DNA from: an uncultured Oscillospiraceae bacterium
GTDB taxonomy: Bacteria > Bacillota > Clostridia > Oscillospirales > Acutalibacteraceae
Reading direction: 5' to 3'
DNA: 22,642 nucleotides
Assembly (NCBI GenBank): GCA_900549945.1
Contig: URQJ01000012.1
Coordinates: forward strand, 1 to 22,642
Shown here piece by piece: positions 22,564-22,642 of this stretch (the stretch's first letter is position 1; each line of letters begins with the position of its first letter). The notes beneath the pieces were generated by a model that worked only from the letters and a program-made list of their open reading frames with translations, was not told the DNA's origin and did no database searches. A program made the position numbers and the translations under genes.

Positions 22564-22642
22564 GCAAAGATGAGCGAGGCGGCCACAGGATTGTAGGCCG
22601 CCTCGCTCTCTCATGAGGATTACACCTTATTTTCCGGAATCT
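22564..22642. repeat. Right copy of the hairpin/regulator repeat
   Basis: This matches 7339-7418 apart from a few loop and stem changes and one base of length. Its hairpin (22572-22584 with 22596-22608) is a perfect 13-bp stem; the left copy's T-C change is here C-C, so pairing is kept or improved. Confidence 0.9.
22620..22642 (-). CDS. 3' end of a second copy of the helix-turn-helix regulator (partial)
   Basis: Only the last codons are in the window. They encode IPENKV and a TAA stop, identical to the C-terminus of the protein encoded at 7396-7644. The remainder lies beyond base 22642. Its hairpin follows 12 bases downstream, as in the left copy. That the full gene is intact is inferred. 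Confidence 0.6.

Noticed and set aside
22509..22610. Short frame on the minus strand reading like a membrane tail ending in RRRKK
   Set aside because: It starts inside the repeat hairpin, has no start signal, and the equivalent frame is not kept in the left copy, so it is probably chance.

Overview
The window looks like chromosomal DNA of a GC-rich, spore-forming, anaerobic gut-type clostridium (Bacillota, probably the Oscillospirales/Ruminococcaceae neighbourhood). The signs are a SpoIIIE/FtsK translocase next to a TepA-like protease, a Rex redox repressor, an AbrB/SpoVT-fold regulator, purine-rich Shine-Dalgarno sites, consensus sigma-A promoters, and a sortase-anchored adhesin with a TPQTG motif. 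This placement is inference from gene content, not from a marker gene.

Left part (1-7300), core genome. A leftward cluster runs tepA-like protease, uppP (undecaprenyl-diphosphatase), then the N-terminal part of an FtsK/SpoIIIE DNA translocase that leaves the window at base 1. Divergent from it is a two-gene operon for aconitase and NADP-type isocitrate dehydrogenase, which turns citrate into 2-oxoglutarate. It ends in a strong terminator and is followed by the redox repressor gene rex.

Middle part (7300-8420), RNA-rich. After rex comes a small helix-turn-helix regulator gene on the minus strand. Next is about 400 bases of lower-GC DNA with no credible protein gene. It carries a promoter, many complementary segments and a terminator, and is best read as a structured noncoding RNA (possibly a raiA-type RNA). 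A tRNA-Leu(CAG) gene converges on the same terminator.

Accessory part (8420-18040). It starts with a decayed fragment that may come from a conjugation coupling protein. Then come short regulator-plus-effector units: arsR with a nitroreductase, each under a palindromic operator; marR with a FUSC-type membrane transporter; a small hypothetical gene; a GNAT acetyltransferase; an EFR1-type flavodoxin/ferredoxin protein; abrB coupled by ATGA overlap to an L-2-amino-thiazoline-4-carboxylate-hydrolase-like gene; and a GH35-like glycoside hydrolase. A broken adhesin gene that still holds its membrane-anchor tail follows.

Right part (18040-22642). A 1242-residue secreted, sortase-anchored beta-helix adhesin is transcribed leftward from a promoter about 220 bases upstream of its start. 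Its leader can form nested long-range stems. Beyond it lie a frameshifted YolD-like remnant and, at the edge, a second copy of the hairpin and 3' end of the small helix-turn-helix gene seen at 7339-7418. These near-identical blocks bracket about 15 kb.
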